DNA of 64,000 nucleotides from MED-G105 sp965263305. GTDB taxonomy: Bacteria; Pseudomonadota; Alphaproteobacteria; Caulobacterales; Parvularculaceae. This document shows, one piece after another, positions 44,917 through 54,290 of the stretch; position 1 is the stretch's first letter; each line of letters begins with the position of its first letter. The notes beneath the pieces were generated by a model that saw only the letters and a program-made list of their open reading frames with translations, was not told the origin of the DNA and did no database searches. A program made the translations under genes and the position numbers. Location: positions 2,480,001-2,544,000 of the forward strand of contig OZ253666.1 of NCBI GenBank assembly GCA_965263305.1, given 5' to 3'.

Positions 44917-47076
44917 ATGTCGTTTTCAAAATGTAAAGTTCTCATGGCGTCGTGCCTCTTTGTTCTAGGGGCATGCGGCGGGTCAAAAGATGATAATGCG
45001 AGCGGACCTGCGACCCCGCATGAACAGGAAAATCGTCAACCAAATGGTGGGGAGCAAGAATGGCAACAAGCGCATGTGTCCGCCCTTCAGGAGATCGCCG
45101 CTAGTCTTGATACAGTGCAGAAAGAATTGCATGATTTAAATCAGGTGCAGAGAGAAATCCTCAATCCGAATCGGCCTGTTTCGGATCCTGTTTTTGGTCA
45201 AGCGACGTCTTTTACGGCTGCAAATAATAAGTCTATATACGAGTTGTTGCCGTTCGACGATGAGAGCGATTTCGAAGATGCGAGTCGGGGATTGATAGCA
45301 CAAATTCCTGATGGAAAAATCTTTGCTGATGATGGCCGCGTGGTTTGGGATTTGTCACGGTTCTCTTTTCTGACCGGTGAATCACCCGATACCGTCAACC
45401 CATCTTTATGGCGTCAAGCCAAACTGAACATGCTGCACGGATTATTTGAGGTAGCGCCAGGGCTATATCAAATTCGCGGTTATGACCTCGCCGTGATGAC
45501 AGTGATCAAAGGGGAAACAGGATGGGTAATTATTGACCCATTACTGACAAAAGAAACAGCGGCCGCGTCACTTGCTCTTATCAATAAACAATTGGGAGAA
45601 CGGCCCGTAACGGCTGTGCTTTATACCCATAGCCATGCTGATCATTTTGGCGGCGTTCGCGGTATCGTGGCCGATGAACAAATCAAAAACGGGCAAGTGC
45701 GGATTATTGGCCCCGAAGGGGTCGAAGAACATGCGATTTCCGAGAATATAATCGCCGGTAATGCGATGACGCGTCGCTCCCAATTCCAGTTTGGTTTTAA
45801 CTTGGACGCTAGCCCCACGGGTATCGTCGATTCTGGCATTGGCAAAGGATTATCTACGGGTACTATCGGGTTTATCGCGCCAACAGAGGAAATTTCCGTC
45901 GGTGGTGAACCGGTTTTGATCGACGGCGTTGAATTTGTATTCCACATGGCGCACGGGACAGAGGCGCCTGCGGAGTTCACCTTTTTTCTCCCTAAATATA
46001 AAGCGATACATGTTGCGGAAATTGCCGTCGGTACACTGCACAATGTATTGACGCCCAGGGGTGCACAAGTTCGTGATGCGTTGGCATGGGCGGACGCAAT
46101 CAACGATCTACTCGTTCATTTCGGTGATGACGTAGAAATCGTTTTGGGGTCACATAACTGGCCAACGTGGGGTAATCAGGAATCCCGAGAACTCTTGAAG
46201 GCGCATAGGGATGTTTATCGGTATATCCATGATCAAACCATGCGTTTAGCAAATTCCGGGTACACGATGCACGAGATCCCGCCGCTATTGGGTGAGGCGG
46301 ATTTTATGCGTCAAGAATTCTCTGTTCGTGGCTATTATGGCAGCGTCAATCACAATGCGCGGGCAACATATCAGCGATATTTCGGATGGTGGGATGGGAA
46401 CCCTGCCAATTTGGACCCGCTTCCGCCTGCGGATGAAGCGGAGCGATTGGTTGAGCTTGCTGGTGGTGAACAGAATATCCTAAATCATGCCATACGGTAT
46501 TATGACAGGGGCGATTATCGTTGGGCAGCGAAGCTTCTCAATAGTCTGGTGTTTGCAAATCCTGAAAATGTTACCGGAAGAAATTACCTGTCTTCTTGTT
46601 ATGAGCAACTTGGTTTCCAGGCTGAAAGTGCAATATTTCGGAACTACTACCTTGCGGCGGCGGTAGAAGTCCGTAATGGCGGCCCGGCTGGAGCGTCTGT
46701 TCGAACGATTACAGAGGATTTTGTGCGGGCGGTGTCAACGCATCAGTACTTTGATGCTTTAGCGGTGCGGGTTGATCCGACCCCGGGCGAAACCACCCAT
46801 GCGGTTCATTTTTCGTTCTCCGACACGGGTGAACGCGTTCGCGTCGTTGTGCAAAATGGAACGGCAACCCATCTCGAAAATCAAGATGCCAGGCCCGGGG
46901 ATATTATAGTTCAGTTAACCCGTGCGGATTTAGACGAGATTACACTCGGGGTAGCAACATTTCAAAATAAACTGGAAAGTGGAGCGATAAGCATTGACGG
47001 GAATCCGCAACGGTTTATCGATTATTTATCGGTTCACACTCAGTTTGATGCGAATTTCAATGTGGTTACGCCTTAA
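44917..47076 (+). CDS. Alkylsulfatase (SdsA1/Pisa1-type metallo-beta-lactamase fold), lipoprotein, 719 aa
   Basis: Hydrolyses alkyl sulfates to alcohol and sulfate. The zinc-binding motif is VLYTHSHADHFGG; further ligands include the Glu in IHVAEIAVGTLHN and the His in VLGSHNWPTWGN. After the catalytic domain comes a dimerisation region (GGEQNILNHAIRYYDRGDYRWAAKLL) and an SCP2-like C-terminal domain (VHFSFSDTG, GAISIDGNPQ), the full three-part layout of this family. Lipobox LGAC and a coiled, Glu/Gln-rich linker (LQEIAASLDTVQKELHDLNQ) tether it outside the cytoplasm. ATG 44917 is chosen because the signal peptide starts there. It is in one operon with GMC and ALDH. Confidence 0.93.
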   Translation: MSFSKCKVLMASCLFVLGACGGSKDDNASGPATPHEQENRQPNGGEQEWQQAHVSALQEIAASLDTVQKELHDLNQVQREILNPNRPVSDPVFGQATSFTAANNKSIYELLPFDDESDFEDASRGLIAQIPDGKIFADDGRVVWDLSRFSFLTGESPDTVNPSLWRQAKLNMLHGLFEVAPGLYQIRGYDLAVMTVIKGETGWVIIDPLLTKETAAASLALINKQLGERPVTAVLYTHSHADHFGGVRGIVADEQIKNGQVRIIGPEGVEEHAISENIIAGNAMTRRSQFQFGFNLDASPTGIVDSGIGKGLSTGTIGFIAPTEEISVGGEPVLIDGVEFVFHMAHGTEAPAEFTFFLPKYKAIHVAEIAVGTLHNVLTPRGAQVRDALAWADAINDLLVHFGDDVEIVLGSHNWPTWGNQESRELLKAHRDVYRYIHDQTMRLANSGYTMHEIPPLLGEADFMRQEFSVRGYYGSVNHNARATYQRYFGWWDGNPANLDPLPPADEAERLVELAGGEQNILNHAIRYYDRGDYRWAAKLLNSLVFANPENVTGRNYLSSCYEQLGFQAESAIFRNYYLAAAVEVRNGGPAGASVRTITEDFVRAVSTHQYFDALAVRVDPTPGETTHAVHFSFSDTGERVRVVVQNGTATHLENQDARPGDIIVQLTRADLDEITLGVATFQNKLESGAISIDGNPQRFIDYLSVHTQFDANFNVVTP

Positions 47077-47127
47077 ATTGGGTACTGATTTGATAAAAGG
47101 CGAAGTCACTTCTATTCCGTTTGAGAC

Positions 47128-48840
47128 TTAAATCATTTTATGGGCAACAAAGCCGGCAAGGGGTGGTAGCAAATCTGGGGCGGTGCTCGGGGTTTCATTC
47201 ATGTTTGTTGAGAGAATTATTTCGAAACCGTCAGCGTGCGACGTTGGCCAATCGGTCGTTGCGGTACTGATATTATAAACACACAACCATTCATCGCCAT
47301 TCAACACCCGTCGGACGACCAGAACGCTCTCTGGCGCGTCAAGGACTACACAGTCGCCGCCTCGTAATGTTTCCGATGATTGTCTCATTGCCAGGACTTT
47401 GCGGAAAAACGTTAGCACCGATTGGTCAGCCCCCTCCTGGGCGTCAACAGCGAGGGCGCGATGAGCTTCGTTAACGGGGAGCCATGGTTCAATCTCGCTG
47501 AACCCGGCATGTGGTTGGTCGACATGCCATGGCATGGGCGTACGCGCGCCGTCGCGGCCTTGGCTTTCCGGCCAATGGGCGATGCCTTCCGGATCGACTA
47601 GTTGTTCAAATGGAATATCAGCTTGCGGAAGGCCCAGCTCTTCTCCCTGGTAGATAAATGTCGCGCCACGGAAGCACGCGTGAAACAATGCAAATAGACG
47701 GGCATTGGCGTTTCGGTCATCGCCCCTCATCCACCGCGAAGCCACGCGCCGACAGTCGTGATTGGATAACGCCCAAGCTGGGTACCCATCATCCTCTGTA
47801 TTGGGCCATTGCGATAAGGCGTAACGCATGTAATCTCTGGTCACGCTCGCTGAGCCGATAAAATCAAAACAGTAAGCAGAACTTAAATTCTCGGCCCCTC
47901 TGGTGAACGATTTCATAACCGGGTGAGGGTTAGGGCCGCCAATTTCGGCGACGGTGAAAAATGATTGACCGCCAAATTCTCGAAATGCCTTAGAGAATCG
48001 CTGAACAACTTTCTCCATTTTGGGATGTGAGAGCGTATGAATATGGTTTTGCATATCATAAGCGCGCTCAGCGATATCCCAATTCCCCGCTGGCGGATTG
48101 TCTTTTAATTCCTCATTATGCATACCAATATTGAGTGCATCGAGACGAAACCCATCGACGCCGCGTTCTATCCAGAATTTACCAACATCGATTAAGGCGT
48201 CGATGACGGTTGAATTGTGCAAATTTAGGGTGGGTTGTTCTTTTAAAAAATGGTGGAGATAAAACTGCCGACGGCGGCAATCCCATGTCCACGCTGGGCC
48301 GCCGAATACGGATAGCCAATTGTTGGGCGGCGTTCCATCTTCTTTTGCGTTCGCCCAAACGTACCAATCGTTCTTATCGTTGTGTCGGGATTGGCGGCTT
48401 TCGAAAAACCACTCATGTTTATCCGATGTATGACAATAAACCTGATCTATAATGACTTTTAGGCCAAGCCCGTGGGCGCGCTCTATAAGAGCGTCAAAAT
48501 CGGCGAGGGCGCCAAATGTGGGGTCGACATTGCGATAATCCGAGACGTCATAGCCGAAATCGGCCATCGGTGAGGTAAAAAAGGGGGAGAGCCAGATACC
48601 GTTGACCCCAAGGGAAGCGACATAGTCTAGCTTGGCCGTAATGCCGGGGAGATCGCCAATGCCATCGCCGTTGGAATCAGCGAAACTACGGGGATAGATC
48701 TGATAGATGGCGGCGCCGCGCCACCATTCCTGGCTGGTTTTCGACCCCTTGGCGGGTATCGAGTTCAAATCTGTAGAGGCCATTCCTGATCCCGGTTTTT
48801 CAGTTGCGTTTTCAATCACCACATCCGTTTGTCGCATCAT
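47128..48840 (-). CDS. GH13 alpha-glucosidase, 570 aa
   Basis: An alpha-amylase-family enzyme. Conserved region layout: YQIYPRSFADSNGDGIGDL, LDYVASLGVNGIWLSPFF, region I as KVIIDQVYCHTSDKH, nucleophile Asp in GVDGFRLDALNIGMHN, acid/base Glu in FFTVAEIGG, and transition-state Asp in ALSNHDCRRVASRW. A short C-terminal beta domain follows. Relatives cleave alpha-1,4 or 1,6 glucosides and related disaccharides. No signal peptide, so cytoplasmic. It lies between the alkylsulfatase operon (convergent) and hut genes, 200 bp from hutU, not clearly in an operon with them. The LacI regulator at 26230 is a possible controller. Confidence 0.9.
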   Translation of the reverse strand: MMRQTDVVIENATEKPGSGMASTDLNSIPAKGSKTSQEWWRGAAIYQIYPRSFADSNGDGIGDLPGITAKLDYVASLGVNGIWLSPFFTSPMADFGYDVSDYRNVDPTFGALADFDALIERAHGLGLKVIIDQVYCHTSDKHEWFFESRQSRHNDKNDWYVWANAKEDGTPPNNWLSVFGGPAWTWDCRRRQFYLHHFLKEQPTLNLHNSTVIDALIDVGKFWIERGVDGFRLDALNIGMHNEELKDNPPAGNWDIAERAYDMQNHIHTLSHPKMEKVVQRFSKAFREFGGQSFFTVAEIGGPNPHPVMKSFTRGAENLSSAYCFDFIGSASVTRDYMRYALSQWPNTEDDGYPAWALSNHDCRRVASRWMRGDDRNANARLFALFHACFRGATFIYQGEELGLPQADIPFEQLVDPEGIAHWPESQGRDGARTPMPWHVDQPHAGFSEIEPWLPVNEAHRALAVDAQEGADQSVLTFFRKVLAMRQSSETLRGGDCVVLDAPESVLVVRRVLNGDEWLCVYNISTATTDWPTSHADGFEIILSTNMNETPSTAPDLLPPLAGFVAHKMI

Positions 48841-49049
48841 CGAGGCATTCCATGATGCTGAAACGCATTTATCGAGGTGATACGCCAGAAAGCAATAAGC
48901 GGTGTATTTGGGAATTTTTTCTAATTCCGCTTTGTTAATTTTTTCCGCCGAGACGGCATTTGACGCGTTCCGAAGCGGGCTCCGGAAACTGTTGAGGCTC
49001 TAAACAGAAAATCCTACTAGGAATGGCAATTATCTTGGGGTGCTTTCGA

Positions 49050-50729
49050 TTACAAAATAGACGGCAATCTTAGTCCGTGCTCCCGTGCGCATTTTTTGGC
49101 GATGTCGTATCCGGCGTCAGCGTGGCGCATGACGCCGGTAGCGGGGTCATTCCATAAGACGCGTTCAATGCGTCGCGCCGCTTCATGAGTTCCGTCGGCC
49201 AAAATCACAACACCTGAGTGTTGAGAAAAGCCCATGCCAACGCCGCCGCCATGGTGAAGAGAAACCCAGGTCGCGCCTGAAGCGGTATTTAACAGGGCGT
49301 TCAACAGAGGCCAGTCTGAAACGGCGTCAGACCCGTCTTGCATGGCTTCTGTTTCGCGGTTTGGGCTAGCGACAGAGCCGGAGTCGAGATGGTCCCGGCC
49401 TATAACGACGGGGGCGCTTAGCTCCCCATTGGCGACCATCTCGTTAAAGGCCAGTCCCGCCCTGTGGCGTTCGCCCAATCCAATCCAACAAATTCGAGCC
49501 GGCAGTCCTTGGAAAGAGATTCTTTCGCGCGCCATATCCAGCCATTGATGCAAGTGTGAATTGTCCGGGAACAGCTCTTTCATTTTTGCATCGGTTTTAT
49601 AAATATCTTCAGGGTCGCCCGATAGGGCGCACCACCGAAATGGCCCGACACCCCGACAGAAAAGGGGGCGGATATAGGCCGGGACGAAGCCCGGAAAATC
49701 GAACGCATTTTCCAAACCTTCTTCGAGAGCGACTTGCCGGATGTTGTTGCCGTAATCCACAGTAGGAACGCCCATCTCTTCGAACGCGCACATCGCTGCG
49801 ACGTGACGCTTCATGCTGGCGCGAGCCGCTTTTTCCACTTCCTTCGGGGCCGATTTGCGTTTTGTCTGCCACTCAGCGATCGTCCACCCCGATGGTAAAT
49901 ATCCGTTGATAGGATCGTGGGCGGAGGTTTGATCCGTAACGAGATCGGGACGTATGCCGCCGGCCTTAGCGCGCGTCGCAAGTTCGGTGAAAACATCGGC
50001 GGCGTTGCCGATCAACCCCACAGATTTTGCTTCGCCATTTTCCGTCCACCGTGCGATCATGTCGAGCGCCTGGTCCAAGGTTTCTGCTTTTTCATCCAGA
50101 TACTTTGTTCGAAGTCGAAAATCGATGCTCTCCGGATTGCATTCAACGGCAAGACAGGACGCGCCGGCGAATACCGCGGCAAGGGGTTGCGCGCCGCCCA
50201 TACCACCGAGACCACCGGTTAGGATCCATTTACCTGTAAGGTCGCCATCGAAGTGCTGACGGCCTGCTTCAGCGAAGGTTTCATAGGTGCCCTGAACGAT
50301 CCCTTGTGTGCCGATATATATCCAGGAGCCGGCGGTCATTTGGCCGTACATCATGAGCCCTTGTTTATCGAGCTCATTGAAATGATCCCAATTCGCCCAA
50401 TGGGGAACGATGTTTGAGTTCGCGATTAAAACCCGCGGCGCGTTTTCATGGGTCTGAAATACGCCGACGGGTTTGCCTGACTGGACCAAAAGTGTTTCGT
50501 CAGCCCGCAATGATTTTAAACTCTCTAGAATAACGTCGAAGGCCTCCCACGAACGGGCGGCGCGGCCAATACCGCCATAAACGACCAACTCGTCAGGGTT
50601 TTCGGCGACCTCGCGATCCAAGTTATTTTGAATCATTCGATAAGGCGCCTCGGTCGCCCAGCTCAAACAATTGAGGTCGGGTCCGGTCGGGCTCTTAACA
50701 TCGCGGCGGTTTTTTAAGTGTTCTGACAT
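49050..50729 (-). CDS. hutU: Urocanate hydratase (urocanase)
   Basis: Second enzyme of histidine degradation: urocanate to imidazolonepropionate, with bound NAD+. The full-length family pattern is present: the NAD region WILTGGLGGMGGAQPLA, the start YGGIGRAARSWEAFDV, the catalytic-region Cys in PLFCRGVGPFRWCALSG and the C-terminal WVSLHHGGGVGMGFSQHSG. At 559 aa the length is standard. Last gene of hutIHU on this strand; hutH ends 33 bp before its start. Confidence 0.97.
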   Translation of the reverse strand: MSEHLKNRRDVKSPTGPDLNCLSWATEAPYRMIQNNLDREVAENPDELVVYGGIGRAARSWEAFDVILESLKSLRADETLLVQSGKPVGVFQTHENAPRVLIANSNIVPHWANWDHFNELDKQGLMMYGQMTAGSWIYIGTQGIVQGTYETFAEAGRQHFDGDLTGKWILTGGLGGMGGAQPLAAVFAGASCLAVECNPESIDFRLRTKYLDEKAETLDQALDMIARWTENGEAKSVGLIGNAADVFTELATRAKAGGIRPDLVTDQTSAHDPINGYLPSGWTIAEWQTKRKSAPKEVEKAARASMKRHVAAMCAFEEMGVPTVDYGNNIRQVALEEGLENAFDFPGFVPAYIRPLFCRGVGPFRWCALSGDPEDIYKTDAKMKELFPDNSHLHQWLDMARERISFQGLPARICWIGLGERHRAGLAFNEMVANGELSAPVVIGRDHLDSGSVASPNRETEAMQDGSDAVSDWPLLNALLNTASGATWVSLHHGGGVGMGFSQHSGVVILADGTHEAARRIERVLWNDPATGVMRHADAGYDIAKKCAREHGLRLPSIL

Positions 50730-50762
50730 TGTCGGTTCCTGCGTCGTAAAGGCGTTTTTATT

Positions 50763-52298
50763 TTATGTGAGCGGCATCGGGTCGATAGCGGCGGTGACGT
50801 CCGCGAAGGAGTCTTTTGATTTCAAAAGGCGCGCGACCTCTTCGATATCTGGGCTTACATTGCGATCATCTGTTAGCGGAGGGCAAACATGCCGGATCTC
50901 CTCGACCGCGCAGCCTAAAAGGCCGCTTGTTTGAAGGGGGGCGCGTAACTCGACGCCTTGTGCGCCGGCCATTGCTTCGACGGCGAGAATACCGCTGAGG
51001 TTTTCCGTCATTTCAAGAAGGCGCCGCGCCCCATGGCATGCCATGGAAACGTGATCTTCCTGATTCGCCGATGTCGGTGTTGAATCCACTGACCGCGGAT
51101 TACTAAGAGCTTTGTTTTCGCTCATTAAGGCGGCCGATGTGACTTCAGCGATCATCAATCCAGATTTCAATCCAGGCTCTGGCGCTAAGAAGGCGGGCAA
51201 TCCAAAGCTCAGGGCGGGATCGACGAGCAACGCCACACGGCGTTGGGCGATACACCCAATTTCAGAGATGGCGATCGCGGCGAGGTCAGCGACCAATCCA
51301 ACCGGTTCTGCATGGAAATTGCCGCCAGAAAGAATATCGCCTTCGCCGACGATCAGCGGATTGTCGGTTGCTGCGTTTGCCTCGATTTCGAGCGTGCGTC
51401 CGACATGTCTTAACTGGTCGATGCAAGCGCCCAGTACCTGGGGCGCGCATCGCAGGCAATAAGGGTCTTGCACGCGATCGTCATCATCGCGATGACTTTC
51501 CCGAATCGCCGACCCTGACAGGAGTTGCCGAAGCCTTGCTGCGCTTTCTATTTGTCCGGCATGGCCACGCAGGTCGTGAATCTCATGGCGAAACGGCGCT
51601 GATGATCCCATCGCCGCATCAATCGACAAGGCCGCCGTAATGATGGCGACATTGGTCAGCTGCCAAGCGTCAAACAACCCGGCAAGCGCCAACGCCGTCG
51701 AAACTTGCGTGCCATTGAGAAGGGCCAAGCCTTCTTTGGGGTGAAGCGTCAGGGGCGTAAGGCCCACTTGACCAAGCGCGTCTGCGGTTGGCACGCGCTT
51801 GTTGTGATAGAACACCTCTCCCTCGCCGATGAGCGTTAAGGCCAAATGGGCGAGGGGCGCTAAGTCTCCAGAGGCGCCAACGGATCCTTTTTCCGGGATG
51901 ACGGGAAGGATGTCATGCTTCGACATCTCCTGTAGACGCATGACGAGCTCTGGACGAACGCCCGACGCCCCCCGGCCAAATGACAAGCATTTTAGGGCCA
52001 TGATGAGTCGAACGACTGGTGGCGGCAGCGGTTGTCCAAATCCGGCGCTGTGGGAGCGAACGAGGTTTTGTTGGAGCTCTGATAATTTGTCCGCCCCTAT
52101 CTTGACCGACGCCAGTTTTCCGAAGCCTGTGTTGATGCCGTAAAATGTTTGATCAGTTTGAAGACATGCCGTCAGAACTGCTTGATTAACGCGAATGCGG
52201 TCGAAATCTGATTTTGCTATTTCAAACGGCGTTCCCTCGCGATAGAATTTTTCAAGATCATCCAGGGACGCTGAGCCAGAAGATAGGGTTATAGTCAT
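50763..52298 (-). CDS. hutH: Histidine ammonia-lyase (histidase)
   Basis: Deaminates L-histidine to urocanate. The MIO prosthetic-group triad Ala-Ser-Gly is in VIPEKGSVGASGDLAPLAHL; substrate-binding Tyr in FYGINTGFGKLA and the later AMAGAQGVELRAPLQ fit. At 511 aa, standard. hutI ends 11 bp before the start; the gene is the second of the hutIHU operon. Confidence 0.97.
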   Translation of the reverse strand: MTITLSSGSASLDDLEKFYREGTPFEIAKSDFDRIRVNQAVLTACLQTDQTFYGINTGFGKLASVKIGADKLSELQQNLVRSHSAGFGQPLPPPVVRLIMALKCLSFGRGASGVRPELVMRLQEMSKHDILPVIPEKGSVGASGDLAPLAHLALTLIGEGEVFYHNKRVPTADALGQVGLTPLTLHPKEGLALLNGTQVSTALALAGLFDAWQLTNVAIITAALSIDAAMGSSAPFRHEIHDLRGHAGQIESAARLRQLLSGSAIRESHRDDDDRVQDPYCLRCAPQVLGACIDQLRHVGRTLEIEANAATDNPLIVGEGDILSGGNFHAEPVGLVADLAAIAISEIGCIAQRRVALLVDPALSFGLPAFLAPEPGLKSGLMIAEVTSAALMSENKALSNPRSVDSTPTSANQEDHVSMACHGARRLLEMTENLSGILAVEAMAGAQGVELRAPLQTSGLLGCAVEEIRHVCPPLTDDRNVSPDIEEVARLLKSKDSFADVTAAIDPMPLT

Positions 52299-52309
52299 AA
52301 GAAAACCGC

Positions 52310-53509
52310 TTAATTGATGAACTGATTAAAAGGCGTTGCGCCGATCCAGTAGGAGAGTTCAGCTGGATCGTTGACGCTCCAGACCGCCAGATGGCTAGAG
52401 GCGCCGGATTGGATGCTTCCATGGGTTCCCTCTAGACCCAACGCCTTCGCGGCGTTTCGCGTGACGCCAATTAGCGCCTCCTCAGGGGTTAGTGAAAACA
52501 ACGTGCATGCCATATTCATCACCATCAAAATCGATGAAACGGGGGAGCTTCCCGGATTGCAATCGGTGGCGATAGCGATGGGAACCCCATGCTCACGCAG
52601 CGCCGCCACTGGGGGCGCTTGGTCTTGGCGCAGAGTGTAAAACGCCCCCGGCAATAGCACCGCAACACATCCGGATTCTGCAAATGCGCCAACGTCGGAC
52701 GGGTTCAAAAATTCGAGGTGATCAGCGGAAAGGCTATTGTATTGCACGGTCAATAGGGCCGCTTTTTGGTCAGAGAGTTGTTCAGCATGCAACTTGATCG
52801 GCAAGTCGAGATCGCGGGCAACATCGAAAATCTTGGTGATCTCATCTGGCGAAAAACCAATTGTCTCACAGAAGCCATCCACCGCATCGACAAGCCCCTC
52901 AGTACGAGCTTGCCACAAGCCTTCGATGACGACCTCATTGATATATTTTTCTCTGTTATCGGCATATTCCGCAGGCAATGCATGGGCCGCGAGCCATGTC
53001 GTGACAATCTTAACATCGCGTCGCTTCGCTAGTTCTCGTGCAACACGAAGCATACGAATTTCGTGGTCAACGGAGAGGCCGTAGCCAGATTTTATTTCGA
53101 CAACCCCGACCCCCGATTGTATGAGTTGATCGAGGCGTTGCAGCCCGCTGGAAAGAAGGTCATCGAAGGAGGCGGCGCGGGTTGCTGCGACGGTGGCGCG
53201 TATTCCGCCGCCACGCCTCGATATCTCTTCATAGCTGACACCGTTCAGTCGCTGTTCAAATTCAGCGGCGCGATTTCCCCCGAATACGAGATGGGTGTGG
53301 CAATCGATCAAGGCGGGCGTCACGAGGCGTCCGGAAAGGGAGACGGCATCCGCCGACGCATAAGAGGCAGGTAAGTCTTGCCTGCTCCCGACCCAAACAA
53401 TCGCTTCACCATCGGTGATGATGCACGCATCTTTAATTAACCCGTAAGTATCGCCGTCCGGCTGCATGGTAGCAGCGATGCAATCTTCATATCTCGTTAG
53501 GTTGGCCAT
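52310..53509 (-). CDS. hutI: Imidazolonepropionase
   Basis: Opens the imidazolone ring to N-formimidoyl-glutamate. Amidohydrolase fold with metal-binding HTHLVFGGNRAAEFEQRLNG, further His in LPIKLHAEQLSD, and Asp in PIAIATDCNPGSSP. Start ATG 53509 (MANLTRYED) is chosen over an upstream open frame because it gives the usual N-terminus and length of 399 aa. First gene of hutIHU; a HutC-like operator sits just upstream in the gap to divergent hutC. Confidence 0.96.
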   Translation of the reverse strand: MANLTRYEDCIAATMQPDGDTYGLIKDACIITDGEAIVWVGSRQDLPASYASADAVSLSGRLVTPALIDCHTHLVFGGNRAAEFEQRLNGVSYEEISRRGGGIRATVAATRAASFDDLLSSGLQRLDQLIQSGVGVVEIKSGYGLSVDHEIRMLRVARELAKRRDVKIVTTWLAAHALPAEYADNREKYINEVVIEGLWQARTEGLVDAVDGFCETIGFSPDEITKIFDVARDLDLPIKLHAEQLSDQKAALLTVQYNSLSADHLEFLNPSDVGAFAESGCVAVLLPGAFYTLRQDQAPPVAALREHGVPIAIATDCNPGSSPVSSILMVMNMACTLFSLTPEEALIGVTRNAAKALGLEGTHGSIQSGASSHLAVWSVNDPAELSYWIGATPFNQFIN

Positions 53510-53551
53510 GGCGGCGGATCTCTGGTTGAATTCAAATCTCAAATCGCGTAA

Positions 53552-53565
53552 TATGTATGCACATA
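53552..53565. promoter_or_regulatory. HutC-type operator tatgtatgcacata
   Basis: A near-palindrome (ATGT....ACAT arms) in the short gap between divergent hutI and hutC, resembling known HutC targets built on TGTAtgTACA. It is placed to repress both directions: hutIHU and hutC-hutG. HutC repression relieved by urocanate is established for relatives. Confidence 0.6.
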
Positions 53566-53584
53566 AAAAATGGATGTGCAACAC

Positions 53585-54277
53585 ATGGCGGGCAACTCCC
53601 ATCAAGAAATTCAGCAAAGCCTCTTTGAGCGGATCCAGTCTGGCGAATGGGCTCCCGGCGAAAAAATGCCGTTAGAGGTTGAACTTTCCAGTGAATATGG
53701 TTGCGCACGAACAACCATGAACAGGGCCATTAGGGGCTTGGCGGAGCGCGGCATTGTTGAGCGTAAGAGAAAGGGCGGAACGCGCGTTCGTGAAATACCG
53801 CGCCGCGAAACGAAACTGACGATTCCAATCGTTCGAACCCAAGTTGAAGACACTGGCGCTGTTTACAGTCACAAACTCCTGAAACGGCATCAAAAACACC
53901 CAACTAAGATCATCCAAGACCGCCTTGATCTAGAGAGTGATCAAAAGGCGCTTTTCTTAGAGACGTTGCATCTGGCGGATGGGCGTGCATTCGCTTTTGA
54001 AACACGTTGGGTGAACACTCTGTCAGTGCCGGAGATATTATCTGCGCCGCTTGATGAGATAAGCGCAAACGAATGGCTGGTTCGAACCGTGCCGTACACC
54101 TCTGGCGACCTGCGTTTTGGCGCAACGGCCGCGGATCATCGCGTTGCGGATGTTATGGAAACAAAAGACGGCGCGCCCTTGTTCACGCTTGAACGGACCA
54201 CTTGGCTTGGTTCGGATTTCATCACCACCGTCCGGTTGCTTTTTCGTCCGGGTTTTGAATTACAATCAAAGTTATGA
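53585..54277 (+). CDS. hutC: HutC-type GntR-family histidine-utilisation repressor, 230 aa
   Basis: N-terminal GntR winged helix: HQEIQQSLFERIQSGEWAPGEKMPLEVELSSEYGCARTTMNRAIRGLAERGIVERKRKGGTRV. The UTRA ligand-binding domain follows (HKLLKRHQKHP, ETLHLADGRAFAFETRWVN, TWLGSDFITTVRLLF), which binds urocanate in known HutC proteins. An in-frame ATG at 53570 would start only five bases after the operator and has no ribosome site, so 53585 is preferred. It is followed by hutG at 13 bp, in the same transcript. Confidence 0.92.
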   Translation: MAGNSHQEIQQSLFERIQSGEWAPGEKMPLEVELSSEYGCARTTMNRAIRGLAERGIVERKRKGGTRVREIPRRETKLTIPIVRTQVEDTGAVYSHKLLKRHQKHPTKIIQDRLDLESDQKALFLETLHLADGRAFAFETRWVNTLSVPEILSAPLDEISANEWLVRTVPYTSGDLRFGATAADHRVADVMETKDGAPLFTLERTTWLGSDFITTVRLLFRPGFELQSKL

Positions 54278-54290
54278 GGGGAAAGACACA

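Noticed and set aside
50763..53509. Antisense frames across hutH and hutI
   Set aside because: Shadows of the well supported hut genes.
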